This document shows, in pieces, positions 1-7,833 of a stretch of 64,000 nt of DNA. The stretch is from JBBDWR01 sp040902745. Lineage in GTDB: Bacteria; Actinomycetota; UBA4738; HRBIN12. Position 1 is the stretch's first letter. Each line of letters begins with the position of its first letter. Below the pieces are notes generated by a model. It had not been told where the DNA came from. It worked only from the letters and a program-made list of their open reading frames with translations, and searched no databases. The stretch spans positions 1 to 64,000 of the forward strand of contig JBBDWR010000008.1 of the NCBI GenBank assembly GCA_040902745.1, written 5' to 3'. Made by a program: the position numbers and the translations under genes.

Positions 1-99
1 CTTGGCCTCCCTCGATGAGCCTCCCTTCTCGGGGAAGAAGATCTCGGGGTCGTAATCTCGACACCTCGCCCGCTCTTGCCATGGGATGTAGTGATGCAC
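1..99 (-). CDS. whiB: WhiB-family iron-sulfur transcription factor, N-terminal fragment
   Basis: Reading the minus strand from a GTG at 97-99 gives 33 codons that run off the window. The peptide contains W-Q-E-R-A-R-C, then D-P-E-x-F-F-P-E-K-G-G-S and R-E-A-K. This is the hallmark N-terminus of WhiB/Wbl proteins, in which the first Cys (residue 9) is one of four [4Fe-4S] ligands. The other three cysteines and the G[VI]WGG helix lie outside the window. A purine-rich stretch (rc GGGGGGAGAGAG) just upstream serves as ribosome binding site. Wbl proteins are known redox-responsive partners of the main sigma factor and occur essentially only in actinobacteria, so this fragment identifies the phylum. 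The motif match is seen directly; which Wbl subfamily it belongs to cannot be decided. Confidence 0.85.
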   Translation of the reverse strand, partial: MHHYIPWQERARCRDYDPEIFFPEKGGSSREAK

Positions 100-112
100 C
101 GCTCTCTCCCCC

Positions 113-136
113 CAGAATCACACGCATGTGATTCTG
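113..136. repeat. Inverted repeat in whiB leader
   Basis: The arms CAGAATCACA and TGTGATTCTG are perfectly complementary over 10 bases, with a 4-base CGCA loop. The repeat lies 14 bases upstream of the predicted whiB start and abuts its ribosome binding site. It could fold in the mRNA leader and modulate translation, or be a protein-binding site. No T-tract follows on either strand, so it is not a standard terminator. Confidence 0.55.
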
Positions 137-266
137 AGCGAATTCCCACCTTCCTGACAAGTCCTGAGACGAGACTTTTTCGATCACGATCTGCGCTCCA
201 TCAAGCATCGTGGTCACGCGTTTGCGCGGATGCAAGGGCTTCCGACCGAAAAATGCGCCACAAATG

Positions 267-297
267 CATAGTCAAGTACTTGACGAACATAGTCAAG
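267..297 (-). repeat. Direct repeat CTTGACTATG x2 with embedded palindrome
   Basis: On the minus strand CTTGACTATG occurs twice (288-297 and 267-276), 21 bases apart, about two helical turns. The second copy lies in a perfect palindrome, GTCAAGTACTTGAC (271-284). TTGACT resembles a -35 element, so the repeats may hold tandem promoters or activator sites for the minus-strand whiB gene. No strong -10 is seen at standard spacing. Confidence 0.45.
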
Positions 298-310
298 AAG
301 ACTGACGGAA

Positions 311-2809
311 CTAGGCGATCGCTGCGCGTGAACGACGCACACGGCCGTACGTCGTGGTGCGTTCGAGGGGTACGCGGCCGATCGCTCGGATCGCGTCGCG
401 GAACTCGTCGACCTCCATCCGGATGCCCCATGGCGCTCCCGCCATGCGGCTGATCGTCTCTTCCATGAGCGTTCCGCCGAAGTCATTCGCGCCGCCCTGC
501 AGCAAAGCGGCGCACGCGTCGACGCCGAGCTTGACCCACGACACCTGCACGTTGTCGATCTTCCCGTCGAGCAGGATGCGCGCGATCGCGTGCATACGCC
601 GATCTTCCTCGAACGACGAGCCCGGTTTCGCTTTGCCTGCAAGATATATGGGCGCGTTCTGATGCACGAACGGCAACGGAACGAACTCCGTGAATCCGCC
701 CGTTGCATCTTGGATGCGCGCGATCCGGCGCAGATGCGCGACCCAGTGCGGCGGCGCATCGACGTGTCCGTACATGATCGTCGAGGACGAACGCAGTCCG
801 ACGGTGTGTGCCGTCGTCACGATCTCCTCCCACGTGTCCGCGGGCAGCTTGCCCTTGGTCAACACCCAGCGGACGTCGTCGTCGAGGATCTCGGCCGCCG
901 TGCCGGGGATCGAGTCGAGTCCGTGCGCTCGACACTCGGTGAGGAACGCTTCGAACGACACGCCGAGTTTCGTCGCACCGTTGAGGATCTCCATCGGACT
1001 GAAGGCGTGGATGTGGATGCCGGGAACACGTTCGCGCACCGCATCGAGGACGTCCAGATAGAACGTCCCCGGAAGATCGGGGTGGATACCTCCTTGCATG
1101 CAGATCTCCGTCGCACCGGATTCCCATGCTTGCTGTGCACGGTCGGCCACCTCGTCCAGGGTCAGCGTGTAGGCCTCCGGATCGGCCTCCCGCTGGGCGA
1201 AGGCGCAGAAACGGCAGCCCACGTAGCACACGTTCGTGAAGTTGATGTTCCGGTTGACGACGTAGGTGATCTCGTCGCCGACAGCCTGTTTCCGCAGGTC
1301 ATCGGCCACTTCAGCCAGCGCGTCGAGTGCCGGACCCTCGGCCCGGAACAGCGCGAGGGCGTGCTCGTCGCGCAGCTCCCGGTGCGATGCCGCCAACCGC
1401 AGCGCCTCCCGGATCTGCCGGTCCAGGCGCTCTACAGGCACCTTCTCCTCGTTCCAGGCACGGGTTTTCCACAATCGGTCGGTATCGTCGACCTCCAGGT
1501 CGCCGTAGACGACCTGCGCGTCCGACCGCAGGCCCGCGTCGGCGGCCTTGGTGAAGGTCAGGGCGATCTCCCGCGGCTTCCATCGGACGTCCGGGTCCTG
1601 CCAGGGGATCGGCTCGGGCACCTGCCCTTCCCGGGCGAGGCCGTCCTCGGCGAGCAGCGCCCGGACCGGTGCACGCATCTTCGCGGCCAGGAACGGGTCC
1701 GGGCGGGCCGCGAACTCCGGGTAGATCGCCAGGCGCTCTCGCAGTTCGAGGCCCCGGGCGGCGGTCGTCGCCCGAAGCGCTTCGATCGCCGGCCACGGAC
1801 GCTCGGGATTGACGTGGTCCGGGGTGAGGGGCGAGACCCCGCCCCAGTCGTCGATCCCGGCATCGAGCAGGCGTAGGCGCTGCCCGGGGTCGGAAAGGTT
1901 CGGAGGAGCCTGCACGTGCATCCGGGGGCCGAACACGATGCGCGCCGTGGCGACCGCGGCCAGGAACTCCTCATCGTCCGGCTCCGACGCCGCATGCATC
2001 GCCGTGCCCAGCTTGGCACGGAAATTCTGGACGATGACCTCCTGGATGTGGCCGTACCGGCGATGGACTCCGCGGATCTGCAGGAGCGAGTCGGCGCGCT
2101 CCGCAACCGTTTCGCCGATGCCCACGAGCACGCCGGTCGTGAACGGGACTCCCAGCCGCCCGGCATCCTCGATCGTCCGCAGACGTACGGCGGGCACCTT
2201 GTCCGGAGAGTTGAAGTGCGCCTCGCCCCGCTGCGTGAGGCGGACGGAGGACGTCTCGAGCATGATCCCCATCGAGGCGCTCACATGGCGAAGCCTCGCC
2301 ATCTCCTCGTAGCTCATCACCCCGGGGTTGAGGTGCGGCAGCAGCCCGGTCTCCTCGAGGACCCGGATCGCGACCGCCCGCACGTAGTCCAATGTAGAGG
2401 AGTACCCACGCTCGGAGAGCCACTGTGCGGCGACCGGGTAGCGGTCCTCCGGGCGGTCACCGAGCGTGAACAGCGCCTCCTTGCAACCGAGCCGGCGACC
2501 CCCCTGCGCGATCCGGACGGCCTCCTCGGGAGAGAGGAAAGGCGCATCGAGCTTGGCGGGCGGCTTGGCGAACGTGCAGTAGTGGCAGTGGTCGCGACAC
2601 AGCATCGTGAGCGGCACGAACACCTTGCGGGAGTAGGTGATCCGCTCGCCGTCCCCGAGGGCTCGCAGCCTGGTCGCGAGGGTGAGCACCCGGTCCAGCT
2701 GCGCGCCGCGAGCCTCCAACAGGGAGGCGACCTCCGCCGCGGTGAGCGTCTTGCCATCCTCGGCGCGGGCCAGCGCTCGGCGAAGTTGGGGGTCGGTGGC
2801 TCCGGCCAT
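311..2809 (-). CDS. fbiC: FO synthase (CofG/CofH fusion), coenzyme F420 biosynthesis
   Basis: 832-residue bifunctional radical SAM enzyme. It makes the F420 chromophore FO (7,8-didemethyl-8-hydroxy-5-deazariboflavin) from tyrosine and 5-amino-6-ribitylaminouracil. There are two radical SAM halves, each with a C-x3-C-x2-C cluster motif: C71/C75/C78 in the N-terminal CofG-like half and C528/C532/C535 in the C-terminal CofH-like half. The length fits fused actinobacterial FbiC; archaea and cyanobacteria use two separate proteins. The ATG start at 2807-2809 is only 29 bases from the divergent fbiA start, and a TAGGCT hexamer lies 8 bases before it, suggesting a leaderless transcript. It is functionally linked to the neighbouring fbiA and fbiB. 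Identification is firm. Confidence 0.97.
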   Translation of the reverse strand: MAGATDPQLRRALARAEDGKTLTAAEVASLLEARGAQLDRVLTLATRLRALGDGERITYSRKVFVPLTMLCRDHCHYCTFAKPPAKLDAPFLSPEEAVRIAQGGRRLGCKEALFTLGDRPEDRYPVAAQWLSERGYSSTLDYVRAVAIRVLEETGLLPHLNPGVMSYEEMARLRHVSASMGIMLETSSVRLTQRGEAHFNSPDKVPAVRLRTIEDAGRLGVPFTTGVLVGIGETVAERADSLLQIRGVHRRYGHIQEVIVQNFRAKLGTAMHAASEPDDEEFLAAVATARIVFGPRMHVQAPPNLSDPGQRLRLLDAGIDDWGGVSPLTPDHVNPERPWPAIEALRATTAARGLELRERLAIYPEFAARPDPFLAAKMRAPVRALLAEDGLAREGQVPEPIPWQDPDVRWKPREIALTFTKAADAGLRSDAQVVYGDLEVDDTDRLWKTRAWNEEKVPVERLDRQIREALRLAASHRELRDEHALALFRAEGPALDALAEVADDLRKQAVGDEITYVVNRNINFTNVCYVGCRFCAFAQREADPEAYTLTLDEVADRAQQAWESGATEICMQGGIHPDLPGTFYLDVLDAVRERVPGIHIHAFSPMEILNGATKLGVSFEAFLTECRAHGLDSIPGTAAEILDDDVRWVLTKGKLPADTWEEIVTTAHTVGLRSSSTIMYGHVDAPPHWVAHLRRIARIQDATGGFTEFVPLPFVHQNAPIYLAGKAKPGSSFEEDRRMHAIARILLDGKIDNVQVSWVKLGVDACAALLQGGANDFGGTLMEETISRMAGAPWGIRMEVDEFRDAIRAIGRVPLERTTTYGRVRRSRAAIA

Positions 2810-2817
2810 CGCGGCCG

Positions 2818-2823
2818 AGCCTA
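2818..2823 (-). promoter_or_regulatory. -10-like TAGGCT for fbiC
   Basis: The minus-strand hexamer TAGGCT ends 8 bases before the fbiC ATG. This spacing would put the transcription start at or next to the start codon. No Shine-Dalgarno or clear -35 is visible. Confidence 0.5.
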
Positions 2824-2824
2824 C

Positions 2825-2830
2825 TACCCT
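2825..2830 (+). promoter_or_regulatory. -10-like TACCCT for fbiA
   Basis: The plus-strand hexamer TACCCT ends 8 bases before the fbiA ATG at 2839. It is one base away from the opposing fbiC hexamer, so the two promoters share almost the same DNA. A leaderless mRNA is expected. Confidence 0.5.
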
Positions 2831-2838
2831 TGTCGCCT

Positions 2839-3801
2839 ATGGAGATCGTCGCGCTCGCGGGGGGAGTCGGTGCCGGCAAGTTCCTCCGTGGGCTGCACGC
2901 CGTGGCACGGGAGCGTTCGGATCGCGTCACCGTGATCGTGAACACCGGCGACGACATCGAGCTGCACGGCTTACATGTGTCCCCCGACCTGGACTCGGTC
3001 TGCTACTGGCTGAGTGGATCGATGGACCGAGAGCGCGGGTGGGGCCGGGCCGATGAGACCTTCAACGCGGTGGAGCAGTTGCGCTCGATGGGCGTGGACG
3101 CCTGGTTCAATCTCGGCGACCGCGATCTCGCCACCCATCTGGTGCGCAGCCAACTGCTGCGCGGCGGCGCGAGCCTCTCCGGGACGACCGGGGTTCTCGC
3201 CCGCGACCACTTCGGCCTGACGGAGCGGATCCTGCCGATGAGTGACGATCCGGTGACCACGCGGATCGACGTCGTGGATCCGTACGGGACGGCCCTCGAC
3301 CTGCACTTCCAGGAGTACTGGGTACGGCGGGGTGCTCGCGACTCCGTGAAACAGATCCGTTACGTCGGCTCCGATCGCGCCTCGGCGCTCCCGGATGCGC
3401 TCGACGCGATCGCGGGCGCCGACGCCGTGCTGCTGTGCCCATCCAACCCGGTCGCATCGATCGGGCCGATCCTGGCGATCCCGGGCTACCGGAACGCCCT
3501 GCAGCGACGTCGAGATGTCGTCGCAGGGGTATCGCCGATCATCGGGGGAGCTCCGCTTGGGGGCATGGCCGATCTCCTGATGCCCGCTGCCGGGCTCGAA
3601 GTCTCCGCTCTGGGAGCCGCCCGTGCCTACGACGGACTGCTCGCGGGGTGGGTGATCGATCGACGCGATGCATCTTCGGCGGCCGTGATCGCCGACGCCC
3701 TCGACGTTCGGGTCGCAGTCACCGATTCCGTGATGGTGGACGACGAGGTCGCCCGCGCTCTCGCCGTCTCGGCGCTCGACCTCCTGCGGGTAGTCGGGTG
3801 A
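2839..3801 (+). CDS. fbiA: 2-phospho-L-lactate transferase (CofD), F420 biosynthesis
   Basis: 320-residue CofD/FbiA. It transfers the phospholactyl-type (or phosphoenolpyruvyl) moiety from the GDP-activated donor to FO, giving F420-0 or its dehydro form. The N-terminus has the family's GGVGAGK nucleotide-binding turn (residues 7-13), then NTGDD and the W-F-N-L-G-D-R-D-L segment. ATG 2839 is preferred over TTG 2830: its N-terminus matches the family and TTG falls inside the -10-like hexamer. The stop codon overlaps the fbiB start (GTGA, 3798-3801), implying coupled translation. The partner guanylyltransferase CofC/FbiD, which makes the donor, is not in this window. Confidence 0.96.
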   Translation: MEIVALAGGVGAGKFLRGLHAVARERSDRVTVIVNTGDDIELHGLHVSPDLDSVCYWLSGSMDRERGWGRADETFNAVEQLRSMGVDAWFNLGDRDLATHLVRSQLLRGGASLSGTTGVLARDHFGLTERILPMSDDPVTTRIDVVDPYGTALDLHFQEYWVRRGARDSVKQIRYVGSDRASALPDALDAIAGADAVLLCPSNPVASIGPILAIPGYRNALQRRRDVVAGVSPIIGGAPLGGMADLLMPAAGLEVSALGAARAYDGLLAGWVIDRRDASSAAVIADALDVRVAVTDSVMVDDEVARALAVSALDLLRVVG

Positions 3802-5090
3802 CGGTCGAGATCCTCCCTGTTCCTGGGGTCCCGGAGGTCCGCCCCGGGGACGATCTCGTCTCCCTGCTCGCGACGCCGCTCGAGCGGATCGGCGTCCGGG
3901 ACGGGGACGTGATCGCCGTGACTCAGAAGGTCGTCTCGAAGGCGGAGAACCGCGTGGTTCCCGAGCAACCGATCGGTCGAGCAGCGTGGATCGCCCGGGA
4001 GACCGAACGCGTGGTGGCCAGCAAAGGGGAGCTCATCATCGCCGAGACCGCCCACGGGTTCGTCTGCGCGAATGCCGGTGTCGATGCATCCAACGTTCCC
4101 GATGGAGCTTTGTCGTTGCTTCCGGTCGACCCCGACGGATCCGCGGAACAGCTGCGCGCCGGGCTTTCCGCGCGACTCGCGGCGGACCTCGCCGTGGTCA
4201 TCACCGACACGTTCGGGCGTGCGTGGCGCACGGGCGTGGTCAACGTGGCGATCGGCTGCGCGGGGTTGGCGGCACTGGTCGACCTTCGCGGCGAACCCGA
4301 TCACCACGGACGCACACTCGACGCCACCGTCGTCGCGCTCGCCGACGAGGTCGCCGCGGCGAGCGGATTGGTGATGCCGAAGGCTGGAGGGATCCCCGCG
4401 GCGCTGGTGCGTGGGGCGCCGCTGGGCAGCCCAGCGGGACGCGCCTCCGACCTGGTGCGGCCCTCGGAGGAAGACCTGTTCCGGGAGACCCCACTCACCG
4501 CGATCTCTGCCCGCCGGACGATCCGGGCGTTCGGTCCGGGCCCGGTCGAGCGGGAGGCCGTGCGCGCGGCGGTCCGCGCAGCGTGCACGGCGCCGGCGCC
4601 GCATCACACGAAACCGTGGACGTTCGTCGCGCTCTGGTCGGCCGCGGCGAAGCATCGCTACCTCGAGGCGATGGCGCGTGCGTGGCGGGCAGACCTGGAG
4701 CGCGACGGTACGGAAGTGGAGACGATCGACCGGCGGATCGCTGCCAGCGACGCCGTTCTCGGCGCCGCGCCGGTGCTCGTGGTGCCCGCTCTGCAGCTAG
4801 GGGGATCTCACGACTATCCGGACGAGGAGCGAACGCGGGCCGAGCGCGACATGTTCCTGCTCTCCGGCGGCGCGGCGATCCAGAACCTCCTGCTCGCGCT
4901 GCATGCGCAGGGGCTCGCCTCGTCCTGGATATCCTCATCGATCTTCTGTCGCGAAGAGGCGCGCGCGGCGATCGGCCTGGACGAGCGATGGCTGCCTCTG
5001 GGAACCGTCGCGGCCGGCCGACCGCCGGCGACGAGCGTCCCGCAGCGACCGTCACTCCCTCTGGACGAGCACCTGCGGGACGTGGACTGA
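3798..5090 (+). CDS. fbiB: Coenzyme F420:L-glutamate ligase fused to FMN nitroreductase domain
   Basis: 430-residue FbiB. The N-terminal half (about 1-235) is the CofE-type gamma-glutamyl ligase that adds L-glutamates to F420-0. Visible family features are D-V-I-A-V-T-Q-K-V-V-S-K near residue 40 and T-D-T-F-G-R near 135. The C-terminal half (about 240-430) is a nitroreductase-fold domain starting at S-A-R-R-T-I-R-A-F. In mycobacteria this domain reduces dehydro-F420-0 and supports long polyglutamate tails. The fused length is typical of actinobacteria; archaea have CofE alone. The GTG start is fixed by a 4-base overlap with fbiA and by homology beginning directly after it. Confidence 0.95.
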   Translation: MTVEILPVPGVPEVRPGDDLVSLLATPLERIGVRDGDVIAVTQKVVSKAENRVVPEQPIGRAAWIARETERVVASKGELIIAETAHGFVCANAGVDASNVPDGALSLLPVDPDGSAEQLRAGLSARLAADLAVVITDTFGRAWRTGVVNVAIGCAGLAALVDLRGEPDHHGRTLDATVVALADEVAAASGLVMPKAGGIPAALVRGAPLGSPAGRASDLVRPSEEDLFRETPLTAISARRTIRAFGPGPVEREAVRAAVRAACTAPAPHHTKPWTFVALWSAAAKHRYLEAMARAWRADLERDGTEVETIDRRIAASDAVLGAAPVLVVPALQLGGSHDYPDEERTRAERDMFLLSGGAAIQNLLLALHAQGLASSWISSSIFCREEARAAIGLDERWLPLGTVAAGRPPATSVPQRPSLPLDEHLRDVD

Positions 5091-5134
5091 GCGAAGGGCG
5101 TCCGAGGGGCGGCTGCGTCGGGGGCTTCGACCGC

Positions 5135-5140
5135 TATCCT
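5135..5140 (+). promoter_or_regulatory. -10-like TATCCT upstream of DUF3105 gene
   Basis: TATCCT lies 83 bases before the GTG start at 5224. Between them is the palindrome at 5153-5167. This would give the DUF3105 pair its own promoter and a leader, separate from fbiAB. It is weak evidence from the motif alone. Confidence 0.35.
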
Positions 5141-5152
5141 GGGCGCACCGCA

Positions 5153-5167
5153 CCCGCAGCCTGCGGG
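5153..5167. repeat. Palindrome CCCGCAG-C-CTGCGGG
   Basis: Perfect 7-base arms around one central base lie between the TATCCT hexamer and the gene at 5224. It could be an operator or a short leader hairpin; no T-tract follows. Confidence 0.4.
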
Positions 5168-5223
5168 CCGGACGATTCCCTACGGCCAGACGATGCGAAA
5201 CGACCAACACGAGAGGAACGAGC

Positions 5224-5991
5224 GTGAGCGACAAGGTTTCTCCGGGCGGGCACCGACCCACGAAGGCGGAACGTAAGGAGCAGGCGCGCATCGAGCGCGA
5301 ACAACTCCAGCAGAAGCTGGCCAGCCGCAAGCGCACCCGGGCCCTCATGATCGGCGTCGGAGCCGTGGCCCTGGCCGCGATCGTGGTGGCCGTCGTGCTC
5401 ACCCGCCCCGAGGAGGTCGACGTGCCCACCGCCCGAACCCTGCTGGCCGAGGCTCCGGCCGGTGCAGAGCAGGCGGACTGCGGGCAGGCGCGCAACGTCG
5501 GCGAGTTCGATCCCGCCGCCCAGGATCGAACGCACGTGGGAGGTGGCGGGGTGGCGCAGATGCCCCCGCTGTCGGCCTACCCGTCCGCACCTCCCGCGTC
5601 GGGACCGCACAATGCCGTACCCCTGTCCGCCGGCGTGTACGACACGCCGCCACCCCTCGACCAGGTGATCCACTCACTCGAGCACGGCGGGGTGGCGATC
5701 TGGCACTCGCCCGACGCGACGGGCCCCGAGCTGGCGAAGATGACGTCGTTCTACGGGGAAGAGGCCAACGGGGAGAAGATGATCGTCGCGCCGTACGACT
5801 ACCCCGACGAGGGAGCGGCCGGACAGCTCCCCCCGGGCGTCGAGATGTCCCTCGTCGCCTGGCACTACGTGCAGGAGTGCGAGAGCGCCAACCTCGCCGC
5901 GTCATACGGGTTCGTCAACGACTTCCGCGCGACCCAGGCGAACGCGGAGAACTACAAGGGCGAGGCGCCCGAACCCCTCAGCTCGATGTGA
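5224..5991 (+). CDS. DUF3105 membrane-anchored extracytoplasmic protein (first copy)
   Basis: 255 residues. A charged cytoplasmic N-terminus is followed by one membrane helix (about 40-59) and an outside domain. The domain contains S-G-P-H and H-S-L-E-H-G-G-V, diagnostic of DUF3105, a family of unknown function common in actinobacteria. Two cysteines, one soon after the helix (near 76) and one near the C-terminus (near 219), could form a disulfide. Histidines in the SGPH and LEHGG motifs could bind a metal; that is inference. The GTG start follows AGAGGAACGA. The gene is 11 bases upstream of a second DUF3105 gene with the same architecture, suggesting duplication. Confidence 0.85.
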   Translation: MSDKVSPGGHRPTKAERKEQARIEREQLQQKLASRKRTRALMIGVGAVALAAIVVAVVLTRPEEVDVPTARTLLAEAPAGAEQADCGQARNVGEFDPAAQDRTHVGGGGVAQMPPLSAYPSAPPASGPHNAVPLSAGVYDTPPPLDQVIHSLEHGGVAIWHSPDATGPELAKMTSFYGEEANGEKMIVAPYDYPDEGAAGQLPPGVEMSLVAWHYVQECESANLAASYGFVNDFRATQANAENYKGEAPEPLSSM

Positions 5992-6001
5992 CGCGGCGTC
6001 C

Positions 6002-6781
6002 ATGGCGAAGAGCAAGAAGCGCAGGAAGCGGCCCCGCGCCCCGGCAGCGGGGCCCGGGGAGAACGGTGCAGCCAGCGACACAGCACCCGGGAGTCCCGGC
6101 CCCGGCGAAGACGGCGCTCGTTCGAACCAGAAGCGCCGGCGCAAGGAAGAAGCCCGCCGCCGTCGCGAAGAGCAGGCCCGGCGCATGCAGCGGATCGCAC
6201 TGCTGCGCCGAACCGCCGTGCTGGTCGTGATCTCCGCGGTGAGCCTGGGGACGCTGTTCTGGTTTTTCCGGGCGGAGACGGCACAACCGGTGTCCGCCGC
6301 AGCTTTGGAGGCGGGCCGAGCCGGCGGCTGCGGCGACATCCAGACCCCGGCGGGCGACGCGCCCGGGGGGAACCACCAACCTCCCTACACTTATGCGGAT
6401 CGGCCCGCGACCTCGGGCCCGCACGACCCCACGCCGATGCCGGAGGAGCGCGGCGTGTTCACCGAGCCCTTGAACGAGTCAAAGGCCGTGCACAACCTCG
6501 AGCACGCGTACGTGATCTTGTACTACCGGCCCGACGGGCTCGCAGCGCTCCCGAGCGAGGTCGTGGATCGGCTAGGTCGGATCGCGGAGTCCGAACAGCT
6601 CGTGTACCTAGCGCCGTACCCGGACCTGCCCGGTGACACGGCATTCGCGATGACCGCGTGGAACACCCTGTGGACCTGTCCGGCGCAGATCACCCCGGAC
6701 CAGGCAACGACCGCCGCGCAAGGATTCGTCACTGCCTATCGAGGAACATCGAACGCCCCGGAGCCCCCGACCGGGCTCTGA
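6002..6781 (+). CDS. DUF3105 membrane-anchored extracytoplasmic protein (second copy)
   Basis: 259 residues. A long, very basic Lys/Arg-rich cytoplasmic tail (1-68) precedes one membrane helix (about 70-88) and a DUF3105 domain with T-S-G-P-H and H-N-L-E-H-A-Y-V-I-L-Y-Y. It keeps the two-cysteine pattern of the preceding paralogue, and the two proteins are clearly related yet diverged. ATG 6002 is 11 bases after the previous stop, so they are likely co-transcribed. The function is unknown. The two could form a heteromeric surface complex, which is inference from tandem position. Confidence 0.85.
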   Translation: MAKSKKRRKRPRAPAAGPGENGAASDTAPGSPGPGEDGARSNQKRRRKEEARRRREEQARRMQRIALLRRTAVLVVISAVSLGTLFWFFRAETAQPVSAAALEAGRAGGCGDIQTPAGDAPGGNHQPPYTYADRPATSGPHDPTPMPEERGVFTEPLNESKAVHNLEHAYVILYYRPDGLAALPSEVVDRLGRIAESEQLVYLAPYPDLPGDTAFAMTAWNTLWTCPAQITPDQATTAAQGFVTAYRGTSNAPEPPTGL

Positions 6782-6804
6782 TCGCAGGAAAGATCGTCGC
6801 CGGA

Positions 6805-7833
6805 CTACTCCTCGTCGTCGGTGGCGATCTGACCGGCAGAGACGCGTGCTCCCTCGATCTGCATGCCCTCAGGCACCTCTGCTCCCTCACCGAGGACGCC
6901 GTCGATCAGGCCGGCGCCTTCGCGAACACGCGCGCCCGGACCGAGGATCGACCCCACGACGCGCGCACCCGCCTCGACGACCGCGCCGGGGAGCAGCACC
7001 GAGTCGTCGATCTCCGCGTCCTCGGCGACCGACGCTCCCTCCCCCACCGCCACCCACTTCCCGAGGTGCGCGCGCAGGTCCACCTCGGCAGTCTCCGCGA
7101 TCCACGGCGCCGGGTAGGTGAGTCCGTCGAGCTCACCCTCGAGGATGTCGGCGTGCGCCTGCAGGTACTTCTCCGGAGTCCCGAGGTCGAGCCAGTATGC
7201 GTCGGATCGGAATCCGTACACGGGCTTGCCGTCGGCGATCAACGCCGGGAAGATCTCCCGCTCGATCGAGACAGCCTGTCCGACCGGACAACCCGCCAGC
7301 GCGCCGGGATCGAGAACATAGGTGCCGGCGTTCACGTCGCCGGGGGCCAGTTCCGCCGGCTTCTCCCGGAACTCGATCACGCGCCCGTCTTCGGCCGTCG
7401 GAACGAGTCCGAAGGGACGGGCGTCCTGTACATGCGTGAGTGCGATCGTGGCGCTCGCCGACCGATCGCGGTGGACGGCAAGCATCGCGGTCAGGTCGAG
7501 ATCGGTGAGGATGTCCCCGTTGAGCGCGAAGAAGGGCGCATCGCCGAGGTGCTCGAGCGCGTTGACGATCGCTCCGCCCGTTCCGAGCGGCGCCTCCTCC
7601 GTGATCCATGAGACCTTGGGCATCCGCTCGCCCCGTGCCGTGATGAAGGGGTGGAAGGTCGCCTCGAGGTACGGACTCGACAGGACCACCTCCTCGACGC
7701 CGTGCCTCGCCAGGTGATCCAGCACGTGGTCTAGCTGCGGTCGATCCACGATGTTGATCAGGGGCTTGGGGATCGTCTCGGTCAACGGACGCAACCGTGT
7801 GCCCTCCCCCCCGACCAGCACGACCGCCTTCAT
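6805..7833 (-). CDS. NDP-sugar pyrophosphorylase with left-handed beta-helix (mannose-1-phosphate guanylyltransferase-like)
   Basis: 342 residues. The start is taken at M-K-A-V-V-L-V-G-G-E-G-T-R-L-R-P, the nucleotidyltransferase signature. The N-terminal catalytic domain (about 1-235) has L-N-G-D (metal-binding Asp) and E-K-P. The C-terminal part (about 250-342) is hexapeptide-like. The overall form resembles Mpg1-type GDP-mannose pyrophosphorylases, though the exact nucleotide and sugar cannot be read from sequence. The ATG overlaps the stop of the upstream glycosyltransferase by 4 bases (ATGA), so it ends the polysaccharide operon. A longer open frame upstream to 8157 is only the shadow of that glycosyltransferase. 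Confidence 0.88.
   Translation of the reverse strand: MKAVVLVGGEGTRLRPLTETIPKPLINIVDRPQLDHVLDHLARHGVEEVVLSSPYLEATFHPFITARGERMPKVSWITEEAPLGTGGAIVNALEHLGDAPFFALNGDILTDLDLTAMLAVHRDRSASATIALTHVQDARPFGLVPTAEDGRVIEFREKPAELAPGDVNAGTYVLDPGALAGCPVGQAVSIEREIFPALIADGKPVYGFRSDAYWLDLGTPEKYLQAHADILEGELDGLTYPAPWIAETAEVDLRAHLGKWVAVGEGASVAEDAEIDDSVLLPGAVVEAGARVVGSILGPGARVREGAGLIDGVLGEGAEVPEGMQIEGARVSAGQIATDDEE

Larger units (their letters stand above)
100..310. promoter_or_regulatory. whiB upstream region / fbiC downstream spacer
   Basis: This 211-base gene-free stretch separates the 3' end of fbiC from the whiB start. It holds a hairpin next to the whiB ribosome binding site, a perfect 14-base palindrome and a spaced direct repeat (entered separately). 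No credible coding frame is visible. It is most likely the whiB promoter and leader, with the palindrome as a possible operator. Confidence 0.5.

Noticed and set aside
113..136. CRP-like operator or rho-independent terminator
   Set aside because: The half-sites are in inverted orientation relative to TGTGA-N6-TCACA and no T-tract follows, so only a generic hairpin is reported.
590..1876. 428-codon plus-strand open frame
   Set aside because: Antisense to fbiC, compositionally an Arg/Val/Asp shadow frame of GC-rich coding DNA, with no family features.
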